From contig NZ_RQIH01000002.1 of NCBI RefSeq assembly GCF_003939025.1, positions 62,001 to 126,000 on the forward strand: a stretch of 64,000 bases of DNA. The letters run 5' to 3'. The stretch comes from Rhizobium sophoriradicis (GTDB taxonomy: Bacteria > Pseudomonadota > Alphaproteobacteria > Rhizobiales > Rhizobiaceae). Positions 8,737-16,445 of the stretch are shown piece after piece; the stretch's first letter is position 1, and every line of letters starts with the position of its first letter. The translations under genes were made by a program, and so were the position numbers. The notes under the pieces are model-generated. The model searched no databases. It had not been told where the DNA came from and was given only the letters and a program-made list of their open reading frames with translations.

Positions 8737-8919
8737 TGGTCTCTGCTGGCTGAGGTGTCGGTCACGACTGTCGGCGCATCGGCGTGCCGCCGTCAAGGTC
8801 GAAGACACTGCGATTTGACCACGCGGCACCACGTCTTGCCGCCGAACCAGTCAAATGAATAGAAAGCATTAACCATCGTCCCGTAGACAACATATAGGAT
8901 CAAAGGAAACCTGTGTTCG

Positions 8920-9219
8920 ATGGCCACTGAAACGACCCGCCGCCCTGCTATCTCTCATGAAGGCAAGGTTATCGCCTTTCCCTCCGGAACCGGAATCGCC
9001 AATATCGAGCGCTGCGCCCGAGAGCTCGGCCGCCGGCATGGCGCCGAGGCGATCGAATTCTGGAAGAGCGAATGCCGCAGGCTCGCCGATCAGCTTTTGG
9101 CCGCAGGGATGTCGGAGAGTGAGGTCGGTCAGCGAGTGCTGGAGTTTCAACAAGATGTCCAGATCGAGCTCGTCCTAAGCCACCAAAAACGGGCTGTTGC
9201 AAAATCTCAGAAAGGCTGA
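8920..9219 (+). CDS. Small uncharacterised protein, resembles DUF6074
   Basis: A 99-residue soluble protein. The N-terminal KVIAFPSGTGIANIERCA followed by AIEFWKSECRRLADQLLAAGMSE and FQQDVQIEL resembles the small rhizobial DUF6074 proteins (IPFP-like start, a helix with YW or FW, LxxxG, then a C-terminal helix). Function unknown. The gene stands alone between the diverging glycerate kinase gene and the downstream membrane protein gene. Confidence 0.65.
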   Translation: MATETTRRPAISHEGKVIAFPSGTGIANIERCARELGRRHGAEAIEFWKSECRRLADQLLAAGMSESEVGQRVLEFQQDVQIELVLSHQKRAVAKSQKG

Positions 9220-9360
9220 TGCAGGTCGCCGGAGGCGCGCAGCGGCTGTGAAGAGAATACGATTTAATGCCATCCACGTGCATCTGGTCTAATGCAATGT
9301 ACTGTGGCGGCAACTTCGAAGATTGAGCCGCCGCCCCCCCGGACAGGTCCTACGGCATGA

Positions 9361-9385
9361 GGAACTTCCGCCCGGATCTGGAGTT
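9361..9385 (+). promoter_or_regulatory. EcfG/RpoE2-like general stress promoter
   Basis: GGAAC (9361-9365), 16 bases, then AGTT (9382-9385), ahead of the start at 9429. The rhizobial general-stress consensus is GGAAC-N16/17-CGTT; one base of the -10 element differs. Confidence 0.5.
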
Positions 9386-9428
9386 GATTTGTCGAATGAC
9401 AGCATTGACGACGCGGGAGCCTGCTCAA

Positions 9429-9836
9429 ATGTCAAACAAATCAAACTTCTTCTCTTCTTTTTCAACCGCCGTCGCCGAGCTTTCGGGAAGACCATATACC
9501 TTTGTCGCCGCTCTGGCGCTCGTCCTCGCCTGGGCGGTTACCGGACCCTATTTCGACTATTCTGAAACCTGGCAGCTTGTGATCAACACGACGACCACCA
9601 TCATCACCTTTCTGATGGTGTTTGTGCTGCAGAACACTCAGAACCGTGATGGAAAGGCTCTGCAGGCCAAGCTCGACGAGCTCATTCTCACGAGCCAGGC
9701 CGCCAATAAATTCGTCGGCATCGAAAAGCTGGATGAGGGCGAACTGAGGGAAATGAGCAAGTCGCTCGCTGAAAAGGCCGAATGCGTCGAGGAGAAAGCG
9801 GAGGAGAAATCTGACGCAGAGGCAACATCCGCCTAA
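9429..9836 (+). CDS. Low-affinity iron permease family membrane protein
   Basis: A 135-residue inner-membrane protein with two hydrophobic segments (FVAALALVLAWAVTG and LVINTTTTIITFLMVFVL) followed by the diagnostic QNTQNRDGKALQAKLDELI and a charged, coiled C-terminus. This is the small bacterial branch of the fungal FET4-like low-affinity iron permease family; iron transport has not been shown for these short forms to my knowledge. The start at 9429 is chosen for the GGGAG upstream and for the family N-terminus; the frame is open to 9357. A paralogue lies tail-to-tail just downstream, and a GGAAC-type promoter precedes it. Confidence 0.8.
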   Translation: MSNKSNFFSSFSTAVAELSGRPYTFVAALALVLAWAVTGPYFDYSETWQLVINTTTTIITFLMVFVLQNTQNRDGKALQAKLDELILTSQAANKFVGIEKLDEGELREMSKSLAEKAECVEEKAEEKSDAEATSA

Positions 9837-9848
9837 ATTCGTCGCGCT

Positions 9849-10220
9849 TCAGGCTTGCCTTTCCGAAATCTGTGCTTGGTGTTGCCGGCGCATAGCCTCG
9901 ATGGCGTCGGCATCTCTCTTCTCGGCCGCAATCCAGTGGTTTCCCGCCTCGCTTGAACGGATGAGTTCGTCAAGCTTGGCATGGAGCGCCTTCGTGTCTC
10001 GATTTTGGGCGTGTTGCACCAGCAGCACTACAAAGAACGCGATGAGCGTGCAGAAAGTATTGGTCAGCAAAAACCACCGCCGAGGAAAGGAAAAGTTCAG
10101 ACCGACCGCCGTCCATATGACAACGAACGCGATCAGCGCGACGGGCAGCACACGATGTCCTGCCCAGGACGCGGCGAGGTCAGAAATCTGTCGAAAGCGC
10201 CAGCGCATACGGCTCTCCAC
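9849..10220 (-). CDS. Low-affinity iron permease family membrane protein (paralogue)
   Basis: A 123-residue protein with the same plan as its convergent neighbour: two membrane segments (VLPVALIAFVVIWTAVG and FFLLTN-like helix), then the family signature QHAQNRDTKALHAKLDELI. It begins with an arginine-rich segment (MESRMRWRFRQ), with a second possible start at 10208. The genes end 12 bases apart. Function beyond the family name is not known. Confidence 0.78.
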   Translation of the reverse strand: MESRMRWRFRQISDLAASWAGHRVLPVALIAFVVIWTAVGLNFSFPRRWFLLTNTFCTLIAFFVVLLVQHAQNRDTKALHAKLDELIRSSEAGNHWIAAEKRDADAIEAMRRQHQAQISERQA

Positions 10221-10453
10221 AGCCTGTAATCAGAGATGGAGCAGATTGGAGCCTTGTCCATCACCCGAACGCGTGGCGAGCCTAAAGTTCGAAAGGTTGG
10301 CACCTACAAACTGAAGCTTTGCGGCGGCCCCGTGTTCGGCGCGAGCGAAGCCTATGACAAAAGCGGCCGCCTGGATGACGCCTCATCCGACCTGAGAGAG
10401 CCGAGGGTGTTTACATGGGGGCACAGCATTTCCGCGCCCCCATTGCTCATCCT

Positions 10454-11374
10454 CTACACCCGGGGGGTGACGATGAGATCTTCCTCTTCGTCGCGCTGCG
10501 ATCCTCCGAGAGCCGCGGCCGCAGCGGCGATGAAAGCACCGACCAGAAGCGACAGGGATCCAAGCAATGCCGTGGTGGAAGCGGCCTTGCGTGCCTCGTC
10601 GGCAGCCTTCTGGGTGGCGACCTTGGCGTCGTCGACACGTTTCAGAACCGTGTCAACGCGGGCGCGCGCATCGGCTTCGGAAAGACCGGTCCGGGCAGAG
10701 ACGATGGTGGCAAGATAGGCCTTGTCCTCATCGGGAACTTGCCCCTCGGCGGCACCATTGAGGAGAATGCGGGAGACTTCCGATGTCGCCGCGACATCAT
10801 TGGATGTGGCCGCCGCACGCGCCTGATCAGGACGCAGCAAGGCGTCGGTGAAATAGGCGGTGGAAAGATCCAGCGGCGACGTTGCTGACGATGCGGCTGC
10901 CGTACCGGCGGCTGTGGCAGTGGAACCCACGGCGTGTGCGGCCGATCCCACCGCTTGGGCGCCGGCGCCGGCGAGCGATGACAGCGACGATGCGAGGAAC
11001 CCGGCGACAAAGATCGTCGCCAGAGCCCAGCTTAAGAACCCATGTGCGGTGTCCCGGAAGAACACCTCATCGGTGTGGACGGCCGCCCATTTGGTCCGCA
11101 AGCGGCCGGTAACATAGCCTCCAAGCGCAGAGGAGAGCCATTGCACGAGAACGAGCCAGATTGCCGCCGTAACGCCAAGTGTTCCGAGCGAACTGCTTTG
11201 CCCCGACCAGGGAGACACCATCGTCAGCCCGAGCCCGGATCCCAGAAGCAGAAGGATGAGGGTCACTCCGATGGCGGCGGCTGCGCCGCCGAAGATGGGT
11301 CCCCATGTCATGGCCGATTTGGAGGATTCGACCGGAGTGGCAACTTCTCCGGAACCTGTCATTGAAACCGACAT
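10454..11374 (-). CDS. Uncharacterised alanine-rich membrane protein
   Basis: A 306-residue inner-membrane protein. Hydrophobic segments: around residues 22-55 (two helices with GGAAAAIGVTLILLLLGSG), 65-90, 110-140, and a last one near 275-295 (LLGSLSLLVGAFIAAAAAALGG). Between them lies a soluble, helix-rich region with LSTAYFTDALLRPD and a repeated Ala/Asp/Lys segment near 240-270. Similar proteins in rhizobia are annotated as hypothetical or, without good reason, PhnA-like. It follows a 25-residue peptide gene by 9 bases and lies behind a GGAAC-N16-AGTT promoter, which points to a general-stress role. Confidence 0.75.
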   Translation of the reverse strand: MSVSMTGSGEVATPVESSKSAMTWGPIFGGAAAAIGVTLILLLLGSGLGLTMVSPWSGQSSSLGTLGVTAAIWLVLVQWLSSALGGYVTGRLRTKWAAVHTDEVFFRDTAHGFLSWALATIFVAGFLASSLSSLAGAGAQAVGSAAHAVGSTATAAGTAAASSATSPLDLSTAYFTDALLRPDQARAAATSNDVAATSEVSRILLNGAAEGQVPDEDKAYLATIVSARTGLSEADARARVDTVLKRVDDAKVATQKAADEARKAASTTALLGSLSLLVGAFIAAAAAALGGSQRDEEEDLIVTPRV

Positions 11375-11383
11375 GATCTGTTC

Positions 11384-11461
11384 CTATCGCATAAACAGAG
11401 CCAGAAGAATGATGATAGGCAGTGGAACACCGAGCAGCCAAAGTAGAATACCGCGACCCAT
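11384..11461 (-). CDS. 25-residue hydrophobic membrane peptide
   Basis: Begins MGRGILLWLLG and continues with a single hydrophobic stretch ending LALFMR. It has a near-perfect ribosome site (AGGAGGTCTCTC before the ATG at 11461) and stops nine bases before the start of the larger membrane protein gene. Peptides with this MGRG-I-LLWLLG-P pattern are frequent in alphaproteobacteria, usually unannotated. A regulatory or assembly partner of the neighbour is possible but inferred only from context. Confidence 0.75.
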   Translation of the reverse strand: MGRGILLWLLGVPLPIIILLALFMR

Positions 11462-11506
11462 GAGAGACCTCCTGTCAAAGTCGACGTTACATGGTTGATG
11501 CCACAC

Positions 11507-11531
11507 AACTTTTAACCACGAGGTTTGTTCC
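11507..11531 (-). promoter_or_regulatory. EcfG/RpoE2-like general stress promoter
   Basis: Minus strand: GGAAC (11531-11527), 16 bases, AGTT (11510-11507), about 46 bases before the start of the 25-residue peptide gene. One base of the -10 element differs from CGTT. Confidence 0.5.
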
Positions 11532-11569
11532 CGGCAGACTATGTCGTCGCGCAACGCGCGGGGACGTCC

Positions 11570-11839
11570 TCAATCGCGCGGCAGCATCCGAAGGAGCAGC
11601 AGGTTGGCGGAGCGGTTGTCGCATTCCCGACATCTGAGGCGCTTGGCCAGCGTGGCGAGGGATAGGTTTTGGCCGCAGCGCCAGGCAACGTCCCGCCGGT
11701 CTATAGGCGCTTGGTGGCGGCAAGCACGGCAACGGGCGTAGATGACGAACCACTCCGGCAGGTTCGCCAGCGTTGCCTTGTCGATTTCAATGGCATGACG
11801 ATCAGGCGGCACGAGCTCGATGCTGCGACGATGTTTCAT
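11570..11839 (-). CDS. Small zinc-ribbon-like protein
   Basis: An 89-residue protein with two cysteine pairs, YARCRACRHQ and LRCRECDN, about 30 residues apart, with a further single cysteine (WRCGQNL) between them: a probable zinc ribbon. Function unknown. The ATG at 11839 overlaps the stop of the upstream gene in ATGA and follows GAAGGGAC, so the two are probably translationally coupled. Rhizobial genomes hold many such short zinc-ribbon proteins without assigned roles. Confidence 0.7.
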   Translation of the reverse strand: MKHRRSIELVPPDRHAIEIDKATLANLPEWFVIYARCRACRHQAPIDRRDVAWRCGQNLSLATLAKRLRCRECDNRSANLLLLRMLPRD

Positions 11840-12108
11840 GTCCCTTCGCGAGACGTCGAGCGTTCACATGCCGTGCCGCGGCTCACCCCTCCATCTCGAA
11901 GGGCAAGCTGAAGTCGCAGGTGACGGCAATCCAGCAGCAGCGTCGTAATGGCGGCACGAATGTCGCCGTCGTGAAAAGCGACGACTGCGTCGACTTCTCC
12001 TTTCAGCGCGTCTTCTGCCAGTTTTTCAGCTGCCTGCGGACGCACGACCCCGATCTCCTTCAAAACTTTCGACCATGTTTTCAGCTTTTGCCATACGGAT
12101 GTTCTCAT
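11836..12108 (-). CDS. Small uncharacterised protein upstream of the zinc-ribbon gene
   Basis: A 90-residue soluble protein, MRTSVWQKLKTWSKVLKE at the start, then a helical part with GDIRAAITTLLLDCRHLRLQ, a pattern found in short rhizobial proteins of unknown function. The frame is open much further upstream, but the start at 12108 gives a protein with normal composition. It ends in a four-base ATGA overlap with the next gene, which supports both as real. Confidence 0.6.
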   Translation of the reverse strand: MRTSVWQKLKTWSKVLKEIGVVRPQAAEKLAEDALKGEVDAVVAFHDGDIRAAITTLLLDCRHLRLQLALRDGGVSRGTACERSTSREGT

Positions 12109-12374
12109 TATGTTCCGACTGGTCGTCGAGTCAAGAAAGAACGCGTCTCGCGCATCGATCGTGCAAGTGCGAGACGCTGCACGCGAAAATATCGGTGGTG
12201 AAGGAGGTCGCGCAAAGCGAGGGTGGTGCGTGCGGGACAGAGCCTCCGTCTGCGCGATCCAGCTCAGGCAACAAAATCGGCGAGGGCGGAAGTTCCAGTA
12301 CGCTTTCGAACTGAAACAATCTTCTGGGGCTCTTGTTTGCTGCCTATCGGCAATGAAGCCTCGAGGAGGATACC

Positions 12375-12713
12375 ATGCTTCTGAGAATGATGGCAGTAAC
12401 GGCAATTTCGATTGGCCTGGCAACATCGGCAATGGCGCAATCGGGCGGCGGGGGATCTGGCAGCGGTAGCAGTGGCGGAGCTTCAGGTTCCGGCAGCGGC
12501 ACCACGTCTGGTACTGATGCTTCAGGCTCCGGCAATACCAACGCCAGCGGCACCGGCGCAAATACCACCATCGGCGCCGGCGCGACTGGTGCGAACAGCT
12601 CCGGTGGCGACCCGAACGACTGTCAGCGCCAGCAGGCCGGTGGCACCGGCAACCCGGCTCCCACTTCCGGCAACAGCTCGACACAGCCCGATGCTGCAAA
12701 TGCATGCCAGTAA
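12375..12713 (+). CDS. Secreted Gly/Ser-rich low-complexity protein
   Basis: A 112-residue exported protein: signal peptide MLLRMMAVTAISIGLATSAMA, then a low-complexity chain of Gly, Ser, Thr and Asn (GSGSGTTSGTDASGSG) ending in a short part with two cysteines (NDCQRQQ and NACQ). No catalytic domain. The ribosome site GAGGAGGATACC is strong. It is followed by an 11-bp stem-loop (TACCCCGGAAG/CTTCCGGGGTA, 12737-12766) without a T-run. Confidence 0.75.
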   Translation: MLLRMMAVTAISIGLATSAMAQSGGGGSGSGSSGGASGSGSGTTSGTDASGSGNTNASGTGANTTIGAGATGANSSGGDPNDCQRQQAGGTGNPAPTSGNSSTQPDAANACQ

Positions 12714-12990
12714 GCCCGGGCGCCGCGTCACAAAGCTACCCCGGAAGGAACATCGCTTCCGGGGTACGCATCCAATGCTATTCGAGATGCCTTAGCAAAG
12801 GCGGTCATATCGGACCGCCTGCACGCGAAATTCATGACGATCGGCAAGAATACGCGCTGCTGGAGCTGCGTCCCTTGCAGAAGTGCCTATATCTCTAAGC
12901 GCAAGCGATTTCGGAGTAAGTTTGGAAAACGACTCCCTTTGTTCCTGGGGAGCTCGCTCACCGATCGCGGCGACAATGGGAGAAGTAGAG

Positions 12991-13170
12991 ATGAAGAGAT
13001 TTCGGGCATTTTTAGCGGCCGGCACAATTACTCTGGCCGCCCTTGCCTCAGCCTGCTCGACGCCACCAAACTCATACGGCTCGGCATCGGGATATCAGCC
13101 GGGCGATTCAATGAACCCGGCCTGTGCCGACGGCTTCCGACCCGGCAACGGTCGGTCGTGCAGTTATTAG
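12991..13170 (+). CDS. Small lipoprotein
   Basis: A 59-residue protein with a lipoprotein signal: charged start MKRFRAFLAAG, hydrophobic core, then a lipobox-like ALASAC with Cys as the anchor. The short mature part is rich in Gly, Ser and Pro and contains two more cysteines (NPACADGF and SCSY). Function unknown. The start at 12991 follows GTAGAG, a weak ribosome site; longer in-frame starts would bury the signal. Confidence 0.65.
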   Translation: MKRFRAFLAAGTITLAALASACSTPPNSYGSASGYQPGDSMNPACADGFRPGNGRSCSY

Positions 13171-13266
13171 AGATGGTACCGTGGTCAATCCGCGGAGGCC
13201 ACTGTGATTGATCTGTGGTGTGTGAATATTTTTCCGCAAGGTGGAACCGCCACCGCTGACCGAAGC

Positions 13267-13291
13267 GGAACCCTTATCGTTCGTCCCCGTT
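13267..13291 (+). promoter_or_regulatory. EcfG/RpoE2 general stress promoter of the csbD-like gene
   Basis: GGAAC (13267-13271), exactly 16 bases, CGTT (13288-13291): a full match to the rhizobial general-stress consensus, 30 bases before the CsbD start codon. Confidence 0.8.
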
Positions 13292-13320
13292 CCTCTATCC
13301 CAAGATAGGAGGAACTAACC

Positions 13321-13524
13321 ATGGATTGGAATCGCGTCGAAGGTAACTGGAAGCAGATGAAAGGTAAGGTCAAGGAGCAATGGGGCAAGCTGACCGACGA
13401 TGATCTTGATGTCATCAACGGTAAGCGCGATCAGCTCGAAGGCAAGATCCAAGAGCGCTACGGCTATGAAAAAGACCGCACCAGGAGAGATATCGACGAT
13501 TGGTATAATCGCCAGACCTGGTAA
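13321..13524 (+). CDS. CsbD-family stress protein
   Basis: A 67-residue, highly charged cytosolic protein: MDWNRVEGNWKQMKGKVKEQ at the start, then KLTDDDLDVINGKRDQLEGK and a terminal DDWYNRQTW. This is the complete CsbD domain. In many bacteria CsbD proteins belong to the general stress regulon; their molecular role is not known. Here a perfect GGAAC-N16-CGTT promoter supports that regulation. The ribosome site is GATAGGAGGAACTAACC. Confidence 0.93.
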   Translation: MDWNRVEGNWKQMKGKVKEQWGKLTDDDLDVINGKRDQLEGKIQERYGYEKDRTRRDIDDWYNRQTW

Positions 13525-13676
13525 TTCACCTGCACCGCGCAGCGGCTGCCGTTAGCCTTAATCGCTGACCTGCTGCGCCTAATTTCGCGACGGGCGTTCT
13601 CATCTCTTTCGGCTGCGTCCCGTCGCAAGTTGGGCGCTGTCAATTGATCGATTTACATTGGCTTCCGCGGCGCTCG

Positions 13677-13760
13677 GAAAAAATGCCCCGCCGTGGCGGG
13701 GCAAGCTTGGCGAGCGGACCGCACAGAAAAAACGAGGAACACCCGTGCGATCCTACGCCT
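13677..13760 (-). ncRNA. Candidate minus-strand small RNA with intrinsic terminator
   Basis: On the minus strand GCCCCGCC-AC-GGCGGGGC (13701-13684) is followed by ATTTTTT, a strong terminator, yet no minus-strand gene lies within several hundred bases upstream. The RNA before it has a U-rich single-stranded stretch (CUCGUUUUUUCUGUG) and a small GCGGUCCGC hairpin, a build typical of trans-acting small RNAs. The 5' end is a guess. The rest of 13525-14059 shows no convincing gene; the plus-strand open frame at 13658-13915 has unlikely composition. Confidence 0.45.
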
Positions 13761-14059
13761 TAACGGCAGGGGCTCGGCCAAGTTCCTGTACGGTATTTGA
13801 CAGAGGATATTCCGCTAGTCGCACCAGTCGTTACGCTGCTTCGAACTCCAGGGGGTCGAAAACCCTCCGTAAGCATCTTCTTCCCAATCTCTTCCCTTTT
13901 TTATGCTCCAGGTGACTCAGAATATCTTCGTTCCAATAAACCGTACTTGTTGAAAAACTTATGAGAGGGGTATGGCGCACCTTCGATCCGCAGCGGAGAG
14001 CCGTTCATCCTAGGTTAATGCCTATTAACCCAGACTTGCGGGCTGGAAAGGATGCGCCG

Positions 14060-14368
14060 ATGAACAAGCTTTTACCCGCAGTCGCAGCGTCAGTCTTGGC
14101 TGCATGTTTCGCTCTGCCGCTAAACGCCATGCCGATCGTCGTGCCAAAAGCGGTAGCTGTGCACACCTCCGACGTCGAGCAGGTCAAACACCGTCGTCAC
14201 GGTAATGGACATGCGTATGGCCACTGGAAGAAACGCCGGTACGCTTCCCGCGACTGCCGGTACTACGACTCTTGCTACCGTCCGCGGTATTATCGCGAGC
14301 GTTACGGCTATCGCGATTATTCCCCCTATCGCCGTCGGTCGGGTGTGACTGTGTACTTCAATTTTTAG
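14060..14368 (+). CDS. Secreted Tyr/Arg-rich small protein
   Basis: A 102-residue exported protein. Signal peptide MNKLLPAVAASVLAACFALPLNA, then a mature part full of Tyr, Arg and His (RPRYYRERYGYRDYSPYRRR) that ends GVTVYFNF. Proteins of this kind are common in the Rhizobiales envelope and have no known function. The start at 14060 follows AAAGGATGCGCCG; longer frames lack a signal. The 311 bases downstream to the tRNA contain no credible gene. Confidence 0.75.
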   Translation: MNKLLPAVAASVLAACFALPLNAMPIVVPKAVAVHTSDVEQVKHRRHGNGHAYGHWKKRRYASRDCRYYDSCYRPRYYRERYGYRDYSPYRRRSGVTVYFNF

Positions 14369-14679
14369 GCGGCAGTGCCCGGGCCACTTGGCCGTCGGCC
14401 TCACAGGCCGGCGGCACGCTTCCGTATCGCCGGCATCTTGTCTGAAACCGGCTGTATGCGAACACAACCCGTTTTACATCTCCGACAGAAACGCGTGCGC
14501 CATCGGGGCGCACCGATTTCGCTCGGAATAAACATGCATCACAAAAGAAGGCGCCCGCGCAAAGCTGCGTGCGGTGCAGAACTTCAACCGCGAATTATCA
14601 CAGGATGCTAAAGCGGGGAGGGAAGGTGGGAAGTAAATGCCTGTCTTCGGATTTCTCAACAAAACAGGCAATTAAGAAA

Positions 14680-14754
14680 TGGCTCCCCGGGCCGGATTCG
14701 AACCGGCGACCTGTCGATTAACAGTCGAATGCTCTACCGCTGAGCTACCAGGGA
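14680..14754 (-). tRNA. tRNA-Asn (GTT)
   Basis: Complete cloverleaf with encoded CCA: acceptor TCCCTGG/CCGGGGA, D arm AGCTCAGCGGTAGAGC, anticodon loop CTGTTAA with GTT, T arm GTTCGAATC. 75 bases. Confidence 0.97.
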
Positions 14755-14871
14755 TCACTGCTTGGCGCGGTGTGAGTGGGCTAATACAAATGCTTGCCCG
14801 ATTTGCCAAGCGGTTTTTTCAAAAAAATGAAATGAACTTGTATTTGGGTGGCTTATGCCCATCTCTGGGAA

Positions 14872-15186
14872 ATGACAAAAAGGGATGATCGCCAGAACAC
14901 GGGTAGCGAGAAGCGCAGGGTGCGGGCACGGCGCTTCGGCATCGATCACGCTAGCCACAGGCTTATGCTCGGCTCCTTCAGCATCGGTATGCCGCGTTCG
15001 CGCATCGGGCGGATGGCAATCGGCGTGGCCCTCGTCTTGTGCGGCTTCCTGGGCTTTCTTCCGATCCTGGGTTTCTGGATGATACCGCTCGGCCTCCTGG
15101 TGCTCTCGCATGATCTTCCCATAGCGCGCAGGCTTCGACGCCGGCTGGCAGTCTGGTGGCATAAGCGGGGAAGACCGGCCGGATGA
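14872..15186 (+). CDS. Small two-helix membrane protein (PGPGW-like)
   Basis: A 104-residue protein with a basic N-terminus, then IGRMAIGVALVLCGFLGFLPILGFWMIPLG and LLVLSHDLPIARRLRRRLAVWW. This pattern (a glycine-rich hairpin of two membrane segments, then a basic amphipathic helix) resembles the PGPGW transmembrane family, whose role is unknown. The start is not certain; 14872 and 14848 are both open. Its stop overlaps the start of an upstream-extended frame of the next gene, so the two may be cotranscribed. Confidence 0.65.
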   Translation: MTKRDDRQNTGSEKRRVRARRFGIDHASHRLMLGSFSIGMPRSRIGRMAIGVALVLCGFLGFLPILGFWMIPLGLLVLSHDLPIARRLRRRLAVWWHKRGRPAG

Positions 15187-15257
15187 GGCTGATCACCGCA
15201 GAGCCCCGCGGGAGTGCGGATCGCTTGCGCCAACACGGCACTACCGAGGGTGAGGTA

Positions 15258-15545
15258 ATGAAAGTGTTCTTGATTGTCGTCCTGTCAGCGGCGGCGATTC
15301 TTTCGGCGAGGTCCGCCGGAGCCCAACCCGTCGACAGCCGCGGATTTGACGCCGGCGGTATTTGCCGCCGTCCGGAAGGCTGCGTCATCGATCAAGGCCA
15401 GGGCGGCGGATATAGCGGGCCTCGCAACTATCGCAATTTTAACGGCCGCAATGAGCGCGACGGCGAGAACGACCGTGGCCGGGACGATCGCCGCTACCGC
15501 TCCCGGAGCAGGACCTCGCTTGCGACGGTCAGCATCGTTGCCTGA
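15258..15545 (+). CDS. Small secreted Arg/Gly-rich protein
   Basis: A 95-residue exported protein: signal peptide MKVFLIVVLSAAAILSARSAGA, then a Gly/Asn/Arg-rich chain with one cysteine pair (GGICRRPEGCVID) and RNERDGENDRGRDDRRYRSR. No domain recognised. The start at 15258 follows GAGGGTGAGGTA. Confidence 0.65.
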   Translation: MKVFLIVVLSAAAILSARSAGAQPVDSRGFDAGGICRRPEGCVIDQGQGGGYSGPRNYRNFNGRNERDGENDRGRDDRRYRSRSRTSLATVSIVA

Positions 15546-15601
15546 TTGCGCGCTGCAGGCTGTCGGGATCGAGACGCATGGACCCGGGGGCGCACGCGGT
15601 T

Positions 15602-15940
15602 CTAATTCGATCTCAGTTGGCTTTCCTCGAAAATCACGTCATGGCCCGGATCGAGATCGGTTGCCATCAACAGGCTGCAGGCGGCCAGAAGCAGAACGAG
15701 CTTCAGTCCGTAGGAGACCATCGAGATCGGCCCTCGACGAGCCGGCGAGACGCGCGATGGCGCGATATAGTACTGGTAATAGAAATGGGGATCGTTCGTT
15801 TCCAGCAGGTTCTGGTAGACATGCGGCGGAATGTCGGCATGTCGTACCGCCGCGGAACCGGAGAACTTTACGCGGAGATCGCCGGTTTCGGCGTTATACG
15901 CCGCACGTCCCTGATTTGACTTGAGGGCAGCCCATTTCAT
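15602..15940 (-). CDS. KTSC-domain-like protein with C-terminal membrane segment
   Basis: A 112-residue protein. Residues about 4-62 (AAYNAETGDLRVKFSGSA, then ADIPPHVYQNLLETND) fit the KTSC fold, in which a short beta-sheet presents a conserved Y...L.V.F pattern and VP..VY. The family is poorly characterised and has been linked to nucleic-acid-associated proteins. The C-terminal third contains one hydrophobic helix (YGLKLVLLLAACSLLMA). Start at 15940 with GGAGCTGCTGT upstream. Confidence 0.65.
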   Translation of the reverse strand: MKWAALKSNQGRAAYNAETGDLRVKFSGSAAVRHADIPPHVYQNLLETNDPHFYYQYYIAPSRVSPARRGPISMVSYGLKLVLLLAACSLLMATDLDPGHDVIFEESQLRSN

Positions 15941-16201
15941 ACAGCAGCTCCTATACCCTCCCGGGGCGGAAGATGGCGGGTAGGCGTCCGAAGTCAAGTT
16001 AAGAGTTGGTTCAAATGCTGTGGTTGGTGCGAAACAGGGCGTGATCGCCGAGAGGAAGTTTCAGCCTGGGCCGCGGCGTGTCCCGGGATGGAAAAATGGT
16101 CTTCTCGGCTGCCGCGGAATGGCGTTTTTGCAAAATGCCCTCTTGCGATTTCCTTACGATCATTCTAAACGCTCGCCACGGCTCAGATGATGAGCATGTG
16201 A

Positions 16202-16275
16202 GGCCTCGTGGCGGAGTGGTGACGCAGAGGACTGCAAATCCTTGTACCCCGGTTCAATTCCGGGCGAGGCCTCCA
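16202..16275 (+). tRNA. tRNA-Cys (GCA)
   Basis: Complete cloverleaf with encoded CCA: acceptor GGCCTCG/CGAGGCC, anticodon loop ACTGCAAAT with GCA, T arm GGTTCAATTCC. 74 bases. The 261 bases before it hold no credible gene. Confidence 0.96.
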
Positions 16276-16445
16276 ATATTTCCCCACCGCTGATAAATGA
16301 TTGTGAAACCTTGATATTTCAAGGCTATCGCGCCGAATTGCAGCCGCCGCTCGGTCCAGCCTATGCCAACCGGCGTGCGCAGCCCGCGTCCGCCCGGATG
16401 AGATCGTGACCGGCGCCAGCGGCTCCATGCCGCAGCGCGCGCTCC

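Noticed and set aside
10265-10295. EcfG-like element (CGAAC-N15-CGTT) before the minus-strand iron-permease paralogue
   Set aside because: Wrong first base and a spacer one short of the consensus.
10236-10718. Plus-strand frame of 160 codons
   Set aside because: Its second half is antisense to the membrane protein gene and its first half has no ribosome site or family pattern.
13658-13915. 85-codon plus-strand frame
   Set aside because: No ribosome site, unlikely composition, and it crosses the candidate sRNA terminator.
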